From positions 41,982 through 105,981 of the forward strand of contig DASVYC010000052.1 of assembly GCA_036392375.1 (NCBI GenBank): DNA of 64,000 bases. The letters are read 5' to 3'. This DNA comes from JAFEBO01 sp036392375 (GTDB lineage: Bacteria; Planctomycetota; Phycisphaerae; Phycisphaerales; UBA1924). Positions within the stretch are counted from its first letter, which is position 1, and each line of letters begins with the position of its first letter. A program made the translations under genes and the position numbers. The notes beneath the pieces are model-generated. The model saw only the letters and a program-made list of their open reading frames with translations, had not been told where the DNA came from and searched no databases. Below are positions 51,726 through 60,498 of this stretch, piece after piece.

Positions 51726-52840
51726 GCACGACAGGCGACAATCTCTCGGATGCGGGCCGCGGCCCGGGCGATCGCGAGCACGCGTCGCTCGACGCGGTGG
51801 AGTCGGTGCGTCCTGCGCTAGGTTCGCTCGGGGCGATGCAGCGTGATCGCGCGGCGCTGCGGGCGGCGTTGGGTGCGGAGATGCAAGTGCCCTTGTCGCG
51901 GGCCCGGGCATCGGCGCTGCGAGCGGCGGTGGGCGCGGCGATGGAGGACGCGCGGCGGCATCCCTGTCGTGATGTGACGAGAGATGAATTGGATGTGGGG
52001 GCGTTGGCGGCGCTGGGTGACGGTGTGGCGCTGCCGCCGGATCCTGCCCGGGCCGTGGTGTACCGGACGCGGCCGGGGGTGCTGGCGACGATCGGGCCGT
52101 GGATCTTCTCGCGCGGGTCGGTGGCGGCGGCCGCGGCTGTTGTGGTGGTTGGCGGGGTGTTCTACCTGGCGTCGATGACGCCCGCGCCTCGCACGCCGGC
52201 GAAGTCGGTGGCGCAGTCGCCTCGCGATGCGGGATTGCCGTCGTGGGCGGTGCTGCCAGATCGGCCGGTCACGCCGCGGGCCAGCGCGACGAGGCCGCCG
52301 GAGGCGACGCCCGAGCCGGTGCGGGTGGCGGAGGTCACCTCGACGCGCGATCCGGCGCTGGCGTTGCGGTGGCTGCGCGAGGGGCGGCTGGCGGTCCGGT
52401 TGACGACCGATGCGCCGCGGCGTGATAGCGCGCGCTTGGAGGGGATGATCGCGGGCGCGAACGCCGGGCCGTGGGCCTTGGCCGCGGCTCAGGGGCGCGA
52501 GGCGGCGGTGCCAGCGATGGCGTGGCCGATCGACACGCGGGTCGCGGACGCGGATGGGCGCGGGATGATCGCGGCGCGGGACAACGCCCGTGTCGGAGCG
52601 TTCGAGCTTGCGGTGCGGCCGACGGCCGAGTCGCTGGAGATGGCGCGCGAGTCTCTGGAACTGGCGACGCGCGGCGGGGTGGTGTTCGAACGCATCGACG
52701 CGTTGGCGGGGGAGGGTGTGCAACTGGAAGCGGCGGGGCCCTCGGCGTCGGGTGTGCTGTGGTGGACCAAGCCGGCGGAGCAGTGGCTGCTGCGGGTGCG
52801 GGTGCCGATGGTGGTGGAGTTCGGAACGCCCACGCGGTGA
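51722..52840 (+). CDS. putative anti-sigma factor, membrane-anchored
   Basis: This 372-residue protein has a cytoplasmic N-terminal region (about residues 1-130), one membrane helix (VAAAAAVVVVGGVFYLASM) and an extracytoplasmic Ala/Arg/Pro-rich domain. There is no recognisable zinc-anti-sigma HxxxCxxC motif. The assignment as anti-sigma rests on the ATGA overlap with the ECF sigma gene and the single-helix topology, not on a family match. Its extracytoplasmic domain (DPALALRWLREGRLAVRL, WTKPAEQWLLRVRVPMVVEF) is unrecognised. Confidence 0.65.
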   Translation: MSTTGDNLSDAGRGPGDREHASLDAVESVRPALGSLGAMQRDRAALRAALGAEMQVPLSRARASALRAAVGAAMEDARRHPCRDVTRDELDVGALAALGDGVALPPDPARAVVYRTRPGVLATIGPWIFSRGSVAAAAAVVVVGGVFYLASMTPAPRTPAKSVAQSPRDAGLPSWAVLPDRPVTPRASATRPPEATPEPVRVAEVTSTRDPALALRWLREGRLAVRLTTDAPRRDSARLEGMIAGANAGPWALAAAQGREAAVPAMAWPIDTRVADADGRGMIAARDNARVGAFELAVRPTAESLEMARESLELATRGGVVFERIDALAGEGVQLEAAGPSASGVLWWTKPAEQWLLRVRVPMVVEFGTPTR

Positions 52841-52948
52841 GCGAGTTTCACCAGGCGCGGCCGCGGCGATCGAGGAAGCACTGACGCCGGGGCCTGGAAG
52901 GCACCGCCCCCAACAAGTTGGGACGGCTGTTGTGGACGGTGTGTGTGC

Positions 52949-52954
52949 TACGTT
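52949..52954 (+). promoter_or_regulatory. -10 element TACGTT, ispD
   Basis: TACGTT lies 7 nt before the ispD ATG at 52962, with no Shine-Dalgarno. A hairpin related to the 43601 repeats (GGGGCCTGGAAGGC at 52889-52902) lies about 50 bases upstream. Confidence 0.4.
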
Positions 52955-52961
52955 TCGAGCT

Positions 52962-53783
52962 ATGAGCGAGCCACGCTTTGCTGTCATCATCGCCGCCGCC
53001 GGGGCTTCGCGGCGGTACACCGAGTCGGGCGGGCTGCGATCCAAGCTCGACGAGGACCTGGGCGGCAAGCCCGTGCTGCAGAGGAGCGTGGAGCTTTTCT
53101 GCAAGCGTGACGATGTGTTCACCATCATCGTCGCGGGCCCGGGTGAGGACGCGGAGTTCGCGGAGTTCAAGTCGCGGCACGCGGACCGGCTGGGGCTCCT
53201 CGGCGCGGTGCTGGTGAAGGGCGGGAAGACGCACCGGTGGGAGACGGTGAAGAACGCAATGGCGGCGGTGCCCGACGACGCGACGCATGTGGCGGTGCAC
53301 GACGCGGCCCGGCCCGCGACGCCGGCGGAGATGATCGATCGCGTGTTCGAATTGTCGCGGCATCATCCGGCGGTGGTGCCGGGGCTGGAGGTTGGTGACA
53401 CGCTGAAGCGCGCGAGCAGGTCGGACGCCCCGGCGCGGCCATCGGATCCGCTGGCGGCGATCCTGGGAACGGCGCCGAGCGATGAGAAGACGATCGTGGT
53501 CGAGGCGACGGTGGATCGCGCGGGGCTCTACGGCGTGCAGACGCCGCAGGTGTTTGAGATCGGGGTGCTCCGTGCGGCGTACGGGCAGCCGGACCTGACG
53601 AGCACCGACGACGCTTCGCTGGTGGAGCGGCTGTTCGCGGCGGAGGGAAAGGGACACAAGGTGGTGCTTGCAACGGGTGATGCGAGGAACATCAAGATCA
53701 CGCGTTCGGGCGACGTCGCCTTGGCGCGCGCGATCATGGGCGTGAGCGGGCCGACGGAGCGGCCGACGCACAAGCGATTTTGA
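52962..53783 (+). CDS. ispD: 2-C-methyl-D-erythritol 4-phosphate cytidylyltransferase
   Basis: This 273-residue MEP-pathway enzyme activates methylerythritol phosphate with CTP for isoprenoid synthesis. The glycine-rich AVIIAAAGASRRY (CTP loop), LGGKPVLQRSVELF, HVAVHDAARP and the C-terminal VQTPQVFE...DDASLVERL are present. A loop of about 30 residues (residues 145-175, RASRSDAPARPSDPLAAILGTAPSDEK) extends the central region relative to E. coli IspD. The ATG at 52962 is preceded by TACGTT. No ispF is adjacent. Confidence 0.92.
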   Translation: MSEPRFAVIIAAAGASRRYTESGGLRSKLDEDLGGKPVLQRSVELFCKRDDVFTIIVAGPGEDAEFAEFKSRHADRLGLLGAVLVKGGKTHRWETVKNAMAAVPDDATHVAVHDAARPATPAEMIDRVFELSRHHPAVVPGLEVGDTLKRASRSDAPARPSDPLAAILGTAPSDEKTIVVEATVDRAGLYGVQTPQVFEIGVLRAAYGQPDLTSTDDASLVERLFAAEGKGHKVVLATGDARNIKITRSGDVALARAIMGVSGPTERPTHKRF

Positions 53784-53789
53784 GGGCGA

Positions 53790-54248
53790 TCACTCGTCGC
53801 TGCCGGCGGCGAAGACCTTGCCGTCGGCGCTGTTCCAGACCCAGCCGGCCTCGTTAGGGTCGGCGGCGGCGCCGGTCTGGCCCTTGCGGGTGATCTCGAC
53901 GACGCGGGTGGCGACCTTGGACGGCGAGAGCGGGTTGGCGGGCGGCTTGTCGAAGGCGAAGGAGTCCCACTGCGAGGTGTTGACGTGGCCGGGCAGCCAC
54001 GGGGCGCCCTTGAAGGTCTCGCCGTACTGCGCGACGGCGGCGCGGACGCGTTGGAGCTCGCTGAGCAGGCGGTCGTTGACGGAGAGCTTCTTTTCCTCGG
54101 CGCCGATGCCGCGGGCGGCCTTGAACTGCTCGACTTTCTTCTGCTGCTCCTGGACGAAGCGGGGCGCCTCGGGCGCAGGGGGAGCCTGTTCGCCGCAGGA
54201 GGTGAGGAGGAGCGCGGGCAGGGTCAGTGCGGTCCAGAGGGTGCGCAT
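53790..54248 (-). CDS. small lipoprotein of unknown function
   Basis: This 152-residue lipoprotein has lipobox LLTSC (Cys near residue 18), a Pro/Ala spacer and a helical/charged domain (FVQEQQKKVEQFKAARG, NDRLLSELQRVRAAVAQYGETF), ending GWVWNSADGKVFAAGSDE. I do not recognise it. GGAG upstream supports the ATG at 54248. Its stop is seven bases from the convergent ispD stop. It is divergent from the membrane protein at 54491. Confidence 0.65.
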   Translation of the reverse strand: MRTLWTALTLPALLLTSCGEQAPPAPEAPRFVQEQQKKVEQFKAARGIGAEEKKLSVNDRLLSELQRVRAAVAQYGETFKGAPWLPGHVNTSQWDSFAFDKPPANPLSPSKVATRVVEITRKGQTGAAADPNEAGWVWNSADGKVFAAGSDE

Positions 54249-54490
54249 GGAAAGACTCCGGGAGACGTCTTGGGATCGGCCGCGGGAGGGGATCGGTGCA
54301 GCGGGACGCGCGTGGGTGGGAGTGGAGAGGCGCGGGGGCGATGTTGGTATCGGCACGGGGGACGGAGCGGGCGGTTCTCGGACGCGGTGGCGTTGAGGCC
54401 GTACGCTTGCGGCGATCGGCCCGGGGTGCGCGGCGATTGCCGCGGAGAAATGGTCGATAGCACGCGACACGCAGCCGAGGAAGAAGCACG

Positions 54491-55315
54491 ATGAGCGATC
54501 AAGCCGCGACGATCCGGACCAAAGTCTCGCCCAAGTGGTTGGGCAAGCAGCTGGTCTTCATCCTGATCGTGACGGGCTTTGCGCTGTGGGCGCTGGCGGA
54601 CGCGGTGTGGATCTATCCCAAGCGCGGCGAGGAAGCGGCGGAGTTCCTGAAGCTGCAGTACCTGCGGGCCACGCTGGCGCCTGGGGTGCTGGAGAAGGTC
54701 GGCGTTGAGGACCCCGCGAACGAGATCGCGACGCTGCGGCTGCGGGATCGCACATCGCTGTCTTCGATCCAGCGGCTGCGGCTCGAATGGCTGGAGGCGC
54801 TGCGGAACGCCGGGAAGCTGACGCCCGAGCGCACGAACATCACGCCGGACGTGGCGCGTTCCGAGATGGAGCGGCTGGACAAGTTCTTCGGCAAGGCGGC
54901 CCAGCCCAAGCCTTTGTCGCAGTTTGATATCCCGCTGCAGTGGATCATCCTGGTGGTGTGCGGCGCGATTGCGCTGATGATGGTGTGGGTCCTGCTGCGG
55001 ACGATGGGCACGTCGTACGCGTGGGATCCGGCGACGCGGACGTTGACGTTGCCGAGCGGGGTGGCGGTGGCTCCGGGCGACGTTGAGCTGTTCGACAAGC
55101 GCAAGTGGGACAAGTTCCTTTTGTTCCTGAAGATCAAGGCGGGTTCGCACGCGTTGGCGGGCTCGGAAGTGAAGCTGGATCTGCTTCGGTTTGTCCCGCT
55201 GGAGGAGTGGGCGCTGGAGATGGAAAAGACGGCGTTCCCGCCGGCGGAGGTGCCGCCGGGTGAGGCAAGCCCTTCGGCGATGATGATGACGCAGCCGGGG
55301 ACCAATCCGGGATGA
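54491..55315 (+). CDS. two-helix membrane protein of unknown function
   Basis: This 274-residue protein has an N-terminal helix (LVFILIVTGFALWALADAVWIYP, residues 21-43), a charged extracytoplasmic loop of about 110 residues, a second helix (WIILVVCGAIALMMVWVLL, about residues 155-173) and a cytoplasmic C-terminal domain with DPATRTLTLPSGVAVAPGDVELFDKRKWDKFL. It looks like a PH-like small domain after the second helix, but that is a guess. No family is firmly recognised. GAGGAAG upstream supports the ATG at 54491. Confidence 0.65.
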   Translation: MSDQAATIRTKVSPKWLGKQLVFILIVTGFALWALADAVWIYPKRGEEAAEFLKLQYLRATLAPGVLEKVGVEDPANEIATLRLRDRTSLSSIQRLRLEWLEALRNAGKLTPERTNITPDVARSEMERLDKFFGKAAQPKPLSQFDIPLQWIILVVCGAIALMMVWVLLRTMGTSYAWDPATRTLTLPSGVAVAPGDVELFDKRKWDKFLLFLKIKAGSHALAGSEVKLDLLRFVPLEEWALEMEKTAFPPAEVPPGEASPSAMMMTQPGTNPG

Positions 55316-55444
55316 GATCCCGGGAGCGTCATGCGCGGGCGAGCGGTCGGATGCGGGATGGAGAGAGGTGGGCGGAGCGTGCGTGGGGCGACCTCTGGCT
55401 TGCGCGAGAGGCTCTCCGGGCCTGCTTTGCAGAACGGACAAACC

Positions 55445-55450
55445 TATAGT
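55445..55450 (+). promoter_or_regulatory. -10 element TATAGT, nuoB
   Basis: TATAGT in the same AACCTATAGT context as nuoD, but 36 nt upstream of the ATG, so a short leader is expected. Confidence 0.35.
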
Positions 55451-55486
55451 GCATCCGCTCGCACCTTTTGAACGGACACTCCGCGC

Positions 55487-56053
55487 ATGGGTATTGAATC
55501 CGCACTTCCCAATGACTGGGTCCTGACCACGCAGCTCAAGCGGGTGATCAACTGGTCGCGCCGCAACAGCATGTGGCCGATGCCGTTCGCGACGGCGTGC
55601 TGCGGCATTGAGTTGATGGCGACGGCATCGAGCCGTTACGACGTGGCCCGGTTCGGCATGGAGCGGATGGGTTTCTCGCCCCGCCAGGCGGATCTGATGA
55701 TCGTGGCGGGCCGCATCGGGATCAAGATGCTTCCGGTGCTGCAGCGTATCTACATGCAGATGACCGAGCCCAAGTGGGTGATCAGCATGGGCGCGTGCGC
55801 CTCTACGGGCGGCGTGTTCGACACGTACGCGACGGTGCAGGGGTGCGATCAGTTCATCCCCGTTGATGTCTATGTTCCGGGCTGCCCGCCCCGTCCCGAG
55901 CAGTTGCTCGAGGGCATCATGGCGATCCAGAAGATCATCGATCAGGACGGGATTCCGCCGACCGATGGCAGCGGGCGTCGTGCGCCGCTGGGCATCGTGG
56001 TGCAGCCGAGCCACCAGATGAAGCCGCAGCCGGTGGGGCTGACGATCTCCTGA
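55487..56053 (+). CDS. nuoB: NADH-quinone oxidoreductase subunit B
   Basis: This 188-residue PSST-type subunit of complex I carries the N2 cluster. The four cysteine ligands are seen in ATACCGIELM (the adjacent Cys pair), GACASTGG and VPGCPPRPEQLL. The ATG at 55487 gives the family N-terminus (no long extension). It would normally precede nuoC and nuoD; here nuoD is encoded about 8 kb upstream and nuoC is absent from the window. A C-terminal PLGIVVQPSHQMKP segment is a little longer than usual. Confidence 0.95.
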   Translation: MGIESALPNDWVLTTQLKRVINWSRRNSMWPMPFATACCGIELMATASSRYDVARFGMERMGFSPRQADLMIVAGRIGIKMLPVLQRIYMQMTEPKWVISMGACASTGGVFDTYATVQGCDQFIPVDVYVPGCPPRPEQLLEGIMAIQKIIDQDGIPPTDGSGRRAPLGIVVQPSHQMKPQPVGLTIS

Positions 56054-56237
56054 GCATGATGGAAGTACGCTGAACGGTGGCCGTACACACCCTGCACGGG
56101 TGTTTGCGTTGCGTGGTCGCGCGTGCCGGCGATGCGATTTGTACGAACTCCATGCGAATACGAGTTGATCCCGCGTCGGAGCGTGTGAGGATCATTGTGC
56201 CGGAACCCGGATCGGACGCGATGTCCGGGAGGGTGCC

Positions 56238-56990
56238 ATGAAGACGATGATGTGCGGAGCGGTGTTCGCGGCGGCGGCGCAGGCGACGGTGTTGGCGCAG
56301 CCGATGCTCACGTGGGATTCACGCGAGGTGTGGGCGCAGATCTGGGGCGCTTCGGTGGATCGCTCGCCGCCGATGGCCTTCGGTCCCTGGATGGACAACG
56401 CGCTGCTCGAGAGCGGCGGGCCGGGAGTGCCGCACGCGGCGACGGCGGCATATCAGGAATCGGTGATCACGACGACGGGTTTCGGGTGCCTGGCCGCGCC
56501 GATCTCTGCGACCGCCGAGCGCGGGGCGCGCCCCACGAGCGCGGGGGACAACTTCGGGTTTTTCTTCTTTCCGAGCCCGGGTCTGCGGCTGGTGATGCAC
56601 GCGGAGTTGCTCGGGGCGTCGGCGGTGCTGACGAGGAACATGGACCTGTACTGGAGCGCGACGCAGACGACGACGCTGGACGCGGTGCTCCCGGCGGGGT
56701 ACTACGAGCTCAGCGTCGGGGTGGTGGTGCAGTCGAACTCATCGGCGGCGTTCCGCACGCTGGGGCGGTTCATCCCCGAGGGGAGCTGCTTGTGCGACCT
56801 GACCGGCGACGGATTCGTGGATGACAGCGACTTCGCGGCCTTCGCGGCTCAGTACGAGGAGGCGGTGTGCACGTTCCTGAACCAGCAGCCGTTGTTCGCG
56901 TGCGCGGCGGACTTCACCTTTGACTTCGCGGTGGACGACGCGGACTTTGTGATCTTTGCGGGCGCGTACGACGCGTTGGTCTGCGAGTGA
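56238..56990 (+). CDS. exported protein with dockerin-like tail
   Basis: This 250-residue exported protein has a signal peptide ending near VLAQ and a beta-rich N-terminal half (VITTTGFGCLAAPISATAERG, NFGFFFFPSPGLRLVMHAEL). The C-terminal ~65 residues are two dockerin-like calcium loops (CDLTGDGFVDDSDFAAFAAQY, CAADFTFDFAVDDADFVIFAGAY) with Cys residues beside them. The first half has no family that I recognise. GGGAGG supports the ATG at 56238. Confidence 0.75.
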   Translation: MKTMMCGAVFAAAAQATVLAQPMLTWDSREVWAQIWGASVDRSPPMAFGPWMDNALLESGGPGVPHAATAAYQESVITTTGFGCLAAPISATAERGARPTSAGDNFGFFFFPSPGLRLVMHAELLGASAVLTRNMDLYWSATQTTTLDAVLPAGYYELSVGVVVQSNSSAAFRTLGRFIPEGSCLCDLTGDGFVDDSDFAAFAAQYEEAVCTFLNQQPLFACAADFTFDFAVDDADFVIFAGAYDALVCE

Positions 56991-57183
56991 GGGTGAAAAC
57001 GGAGATGGAGGGCGGTGGGAGAGGCGTCGGATCGGGGCGGTCGGGCCCCGGTGGGGTGTTTGCATCGCCGCGCTGGTGTTGGCATCCAAGAGAGGTCCCG
57101 CCCGGGCCTTTCGGAGCGGGTAGCATTGACCTACGGCCTCGAGCGAGAGGCCGGCCGGGGTCGTCCCGGCAGAGGAGCATTTC

Positions 57184-57516
57184 ATGGCCGGCGCCAACAT
57201 TCAGACTTTCACCGACGCCAATTTCGACGCCGAGGTGATCAAGAGCAACGTTCCTGTTCTGGTGGACTTCTGGGCGGAGTGGTGCATGCCGTGCCGCATG
57301 CTGACGCCGACGATCGAGGCGCTGGGCGAGCAGTTCGCCGGGAAGGCCAAGATCGGCAAGGTGGACACGGACGCGAACCGGAAGGTGTCGGTGCAGTTTG
57401 GGATCACGGCGATCCCGACGGTGATCCTGTTCAAGGACGGGCAGATCGCGAAGAAGTTTGTGGGCCTGACCCGCAAGGAAGACCTGGCCGCCGCCCTGAC
57501 GCAGTTGTCCGCCTGA
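57184..57516 (+). CDS. trxA: thioredoxin
   Basis: This 110-residue redox protein has the active site VDFWAEWCMPCRMLTP; the dipeptide between the cysteines is Met-Pro rather than the usual Gly-Pro, which may shift its redox potential. The cis-Pro loop is AIPTVILFKDG. GAGGAG lies 9 nt before the ATG at 57184. A TAGCAT element near 57120 and two GC-rich hairpins in the leader (about 57133-57167) suggest a structured 5' UTR. It is monocistronic or linked to the downstream oxidoreductase (61 nt gap). Confidence 0.93.
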   Translation: MAGANIQTFTDANFDAEVIKSNVPVLVDFWAEWCMPCRMLTPTIEALGEQFAGKAKIGKVDTDANRKVSVQFGITAIPTVILFKDGQIAKKFVGLTRKEDLAAALTQLSA

Positions 57517-57577
57517 GCGGAGGTGGCGTGAACCACAACCCGCCACCCCGCGTCGCACCACCGAGGCCCGCGTCCGC

Positions 57578-58663
57578 ATGACACAGACGATCTCTGCCGA
57601 GCAGTCCAAAGCGACCGAGAGCCTGCGCACCCGCACGCTGCGATGTGGCGTGGTGGGTGTGGGGCGGATGGGTCAGCATCACGCGCGTGTGTACTCCAAG
57701 CTCGCGGGTTGTCAGCTCGTGGGCGTGGTGGACGCGAATGTGGCGCGGCGGACCGAGATCTCGGACAAGTTCGAGACCAAGGGCTTCGGCACGGTCGAGG
57801 AGCTGATCAAGGCGGGTGTGGATGCGGTAAGCATCGCGGTGCCCACGACGCGGCATCGCGAGATGGCCGAGCCCTTGCTGAAGGCGGGCGTGGCGTGCCT
57901 GATCGAAAAGCCGCTGGCGCAGGACGTGGAGCACGCGCGGGCGATCAAGGAGCTGTCGGAGAAGACCGGCACGATGCTGATGGTGGGGCACATCGAGCGG
58001 TTCAACCCGATCATGCGGGCGATGCAGAACGCGACCAACCGGGTCAGCGGCGGGCAGGATGTGGTGCCGCGGTTCATCGAGGTGCACCGCGTGAGCCCAA
58101 TGACGTTCCGCAGCGTCGATGTCGGCGTCGTGATGGACATGATGATCCACGACCTCGACGTGGTGCTGATGCTGATGGGCGGGCAGGAGCCCGACGACGT
58201 GCAGGCGGCGGGCGTGGCGGTGATCACGGATCACGAGGACGTGTGCAACGCACGGCTGACGTGGCGGCGGCCCTCGGGCACGTGCGTCGCGAACATCACG
58301 GCGAGCCGGCTGGCGCTCAAGACCGAGCGGGTGACCCGCATCACGGGCGAGAACGCGTACATCAAGATCGATTACGGGGCGAAGACGGGGATCATGATCC
58401 GCCGGATCGCCAACGAGCCGCAGATGCGTGAGATGCGGGAGCAGATCCGTAGCGGCGCGGACCTGACAAGCCTGAAGTGGGGCGAATTGGTGAACATCGA
58501 CCAGCTCAAGGTCGATGATGCCGAGCCGATCGTGGCGGAGATCGAGGAGTTCCTCGGGGCTTTGCGCGACGGGCGGCGGCCAGCGATCGACGCGGAGGCC
58601 GGGTTCGCGAACGTGCGGACGGCGCAGCGGATCGTGGACGCGATCAAGCGGACGATGCAGTGA
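57578..58663 (+). CDS. Gfo/Idh/MocA family NAD(P)-dependent oxidoreductase
   Basis: This 361-residue oxidoreductase has an N-terminal Rossmann domain (CGVVGVGRMGQHHARVYSKL, then LVGVVDANV) and the family signature ACLIEKPLAQ with the active-site Lys, followed by GHIERFNPI and a catalytic-helix motif DMMIHDLDVVLML with Asp/His. In bacteria close relatives act on UDP-sugars (for example the 3-dehydrogenation of UDP-GlcNAc), but the substrate here is not determined. ATG at 57578 begins a 20-residue unstructured extension before the fold. It follows trxA by 61 nt. Confidence 0.85.
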   Translation: MTQTISAEQSKATESLRTRTLRCGVVGVGRMGQHHARVYSKLAGCQLVGVVDANVARRTEISDKFETKGFGTVEELIKAGVDAVSIAVPTTRHREMAEPLLKAGVACLIEKPLAQDVEHARAIKELSEKTGTMLMVGHIERFNPIMRAMQNATNRVSGGQDVVPRFIEVHRVSPMTFRSVDVGVVMDMMIHDLDVVLMLMGGQEPDDVQAAGVAVITDHEDVCNARLTWRRPSGTCVANITASRLALKTERVTRITGENAYIKIDYGAKTGIMIRRIANEPQMREMREQIRSGADLTSLKWGELVNIDQLKVDDAEPIVAEIEEFLGALRDGRRPAIDAEAGFANVRTAQRIVDAIKRTMQ

Positions 58664-58872
58664 CGCGGCGTGGGCGGGACGCGTGAGTCGTCCGGAAACC
58701 GAATCTCATACGGAGTTTCTTGGCAGTCGCGGAGCGTGCCCGGACTTGCGGGCGCCGCTACACTTCTTTCCCCGTGGAATCACGGGTCTGCACGCGCGTC
58801 GGGCGGCGCGTCGGGGGCGTTGATCGCGTTGTTGACGCGGCACGCCGAGAGCTCCGTCCGGTAGTCACACGC

Positions 58873-60354
58873 ATGTCCACCCATTCTGATCCGAACCAGT
58901 CCATCACCACCGCTGGCAAGCCCGCCGACGGCGACCTCACCGCCGAGCTGAACGCCGAGATCGATGCCGCGATGGCCGAGCTCGACAGGGAGGCGGACGC
59001 CGCGGCGAAGAACCTTGACAAGGCGCGGGTCGCGTCAGGTTCCGGTCGTCCGGCCCACATCCGCGGGCCGCGGGTGGTGCAAGCGGGGCGAGAGCACCGC
59101 ACCGGTCAGGTGGTGAGCGTGGGTCCGACCGACATCTTCGTCGAGTTCGGGCCCAAGGAACTGGGCATCGTGCCCCGCCTGCAGTTCAAGGAAGAAGAAG
59201 TCCCCAAGACCGGCGACACGGTCGAGCTGGTGGTGGACAAGTTCGAGGCGTCGGAAAGCCTGTTCATCTGCTCGCGCCCCGGCTCGGTGCAGAAGGCCGA
59301 TTGGGAGCTGCTCGAAGCGGGACAGGTCGTTGAAGGCCGCGTCACCGGCGTCGCGACCGGCAAGGATGGCAAGCAGGTCGGCCTCGAGCTCGAGGTCGCC
59401 GGGCACCGGGCGTTCATGCCCGCCAGCCAGGTCTCGCTCGATCGCGTCGAGGACATGACGGTCTTCGTGGGCGAAAAGATGAGCGCGTCGGTGGTGCGGG
59501 TCGAGCGCTTCGGCAAGGGCAACATCGTGCTCTCGCGGCGCGACGTGTTGGGAGCTGAGCGCAAGCGCCTCGCGGAAGAGACCAAGAAGAAGCTCGTCGA
59601 GGGTCAGACGGTCGAGGGCATGGTCCGCAAGATCATGCCGTTCGGCGCGTTCGTGGACATCGGCGGCGTCGACGGCCTGATCCACATCAGCGACATCTCC
59701 TACGACAAGATCGGCTTCGGCGAGAAGGCGATCGAGCGGCACGTGAAGGAAGGCCAGCGGGTCACCGTCAAGGTGCTCAAGGTCGACTTCGAGGCCGATC
59801 GCATCAGCCTGGGCTTGAAGCAAGTCCAGGGCGATCCGTTCGTCGCGGCGGCCGAGAAGCTGGCCGAGGGCGCGGAGATGACCGGCAAGGTCACCAAGCT
59901 GCTCGAGTTCGGCGCCTTCGTCGAGGTCGCGCCCGGCGTCGAGGGTCTGGTGCACATCAGCGAGATCGACCACAAGCGCATCGGCAAGGTCGAGGACGTG
60001 CTGAAGGTGGACGAGATCGTCCGCTGCAAGGTGCTGAAGATCGATCCGGGCAGCCGTCGCGTCAGCCTCTCGATCAAGGCTCTGAAGCCCTTGCCGGAGA
60101 TCAAGGTCGGCGAGGGTGGCCAGGGTGGACCGGGCGGGCAGGCGGGCGAGCGTCCGGCTCGCGGCCGCGGCGGCCCCGGTGGTGGTGGCGGCGGTGGGTT
60201 TGGCGGCGGCGGTGGTGGTCGTGGCGGCTTCGGCGGCGGCGGCAAGGCTCCGCGCGACACCCGCACGCCCGATGAGATCCTCAAGGAGACGCCGGCGCTG
60301 CGTCGCCTGCGCGAGAAGTTCAAGAAGACGAACTTCAAGGGCGGCTTGAGCTGA
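58873..60354 (+). CDS. rpsA: 30S ribosomal protein S1-like, four S1 domains and Gly-rich tail
   Basis: This 493-residue RNA-binding protein has an acidic N-terminal segment (residues 20-50), four S1/OB domains (about 75-145, 153-222, 244-313, 331-400), and a Gly/Arg tail (about residues 415-465, RGGPGGGGGGGFGGG type). Domains 3 and 4 are canonical (GMVRKIMPFGAFVDIGGVDGLIHISDIS; GKVTKLLEFGAFVEV). E. coli S1 has six domains; shorter versions occur in many phyla. The last 25 residues (TPALRRLREKFKKTNF) are basic. ATG 58873 is chosen for the acidic start. A strong terminator follows. Confidence 0.85.
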   Translation: MSTHSDPNQSITTAGKPADGDLTAELNAEIDAAMAELDREADAAAKNLDKARVASGSGRPAHIRGPRVVQAGREHRTGQVVSVGPTDIFVEFGPKELGIVPRLQFKEEEVPKTGDTVELVVDKFEASESLFICSRPGSVQKADWELLEAGQVVEGRVTGVATGKDGKQVGLELEVAGHRAFMPASQVSLDRVEDMTVFVGEKMSASVVRVERFGKGNIVLSRRDVLGAERKRLAEETKKKLVEGQTVEGMVRKIMPFGAFVDIGGVDGLIHISDISYDKIGFGEKAIERHVKEGQRVTVKVLKVDFEADRISLGLKQVQGDPFVAAAEKLAEGAEMTGKVTKLLEFGAFVEVAPGVEGLVHISEIDHKRIGKVEDVLKVDEIVRCKVLKIDPGSRRVSLSIKALKPLPEIKVGEGGQGGPGGQAGERPARGRGGPGGGGGGGFGGGGGGRGGFGGGGKAPRDTRTPDEILKETPALRRLREKFKKTNFKGGLS

Positions 60355-60376
60355 TCGGATTCCGAGAACGATGCAC

Positions 60377-60405
60377 AAGGCCGTTCCGAGAGGGACGGCC
60401 TTTTT
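60377..60405 (+). terminator. rho-independent terminator after the S1 gene
   Basis: AAGGCCGTTCC-GAGA-GGGACGGCCTT forms an 11-bp stem (one G-U) followed by TTT. It lies 22 nt after the stop. Confidence 0.9.
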
Positions 60406-60498
60406 CGTTTGGTCGGCGCACGCGACGGGTTCGCGTGCTCGGTATGGACACGATCGACCACGTCTCTCTCACCCGTGGCATCGGGAGAGTGAGGCGGG

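Noticed and set aside
51722..52840. classical zinc-dependent anti-sigma factor
   Set aside because: No HxxxCxxC motif is seen; only gene overlap and topology support an anti-sigma role, so confidence was lowered.
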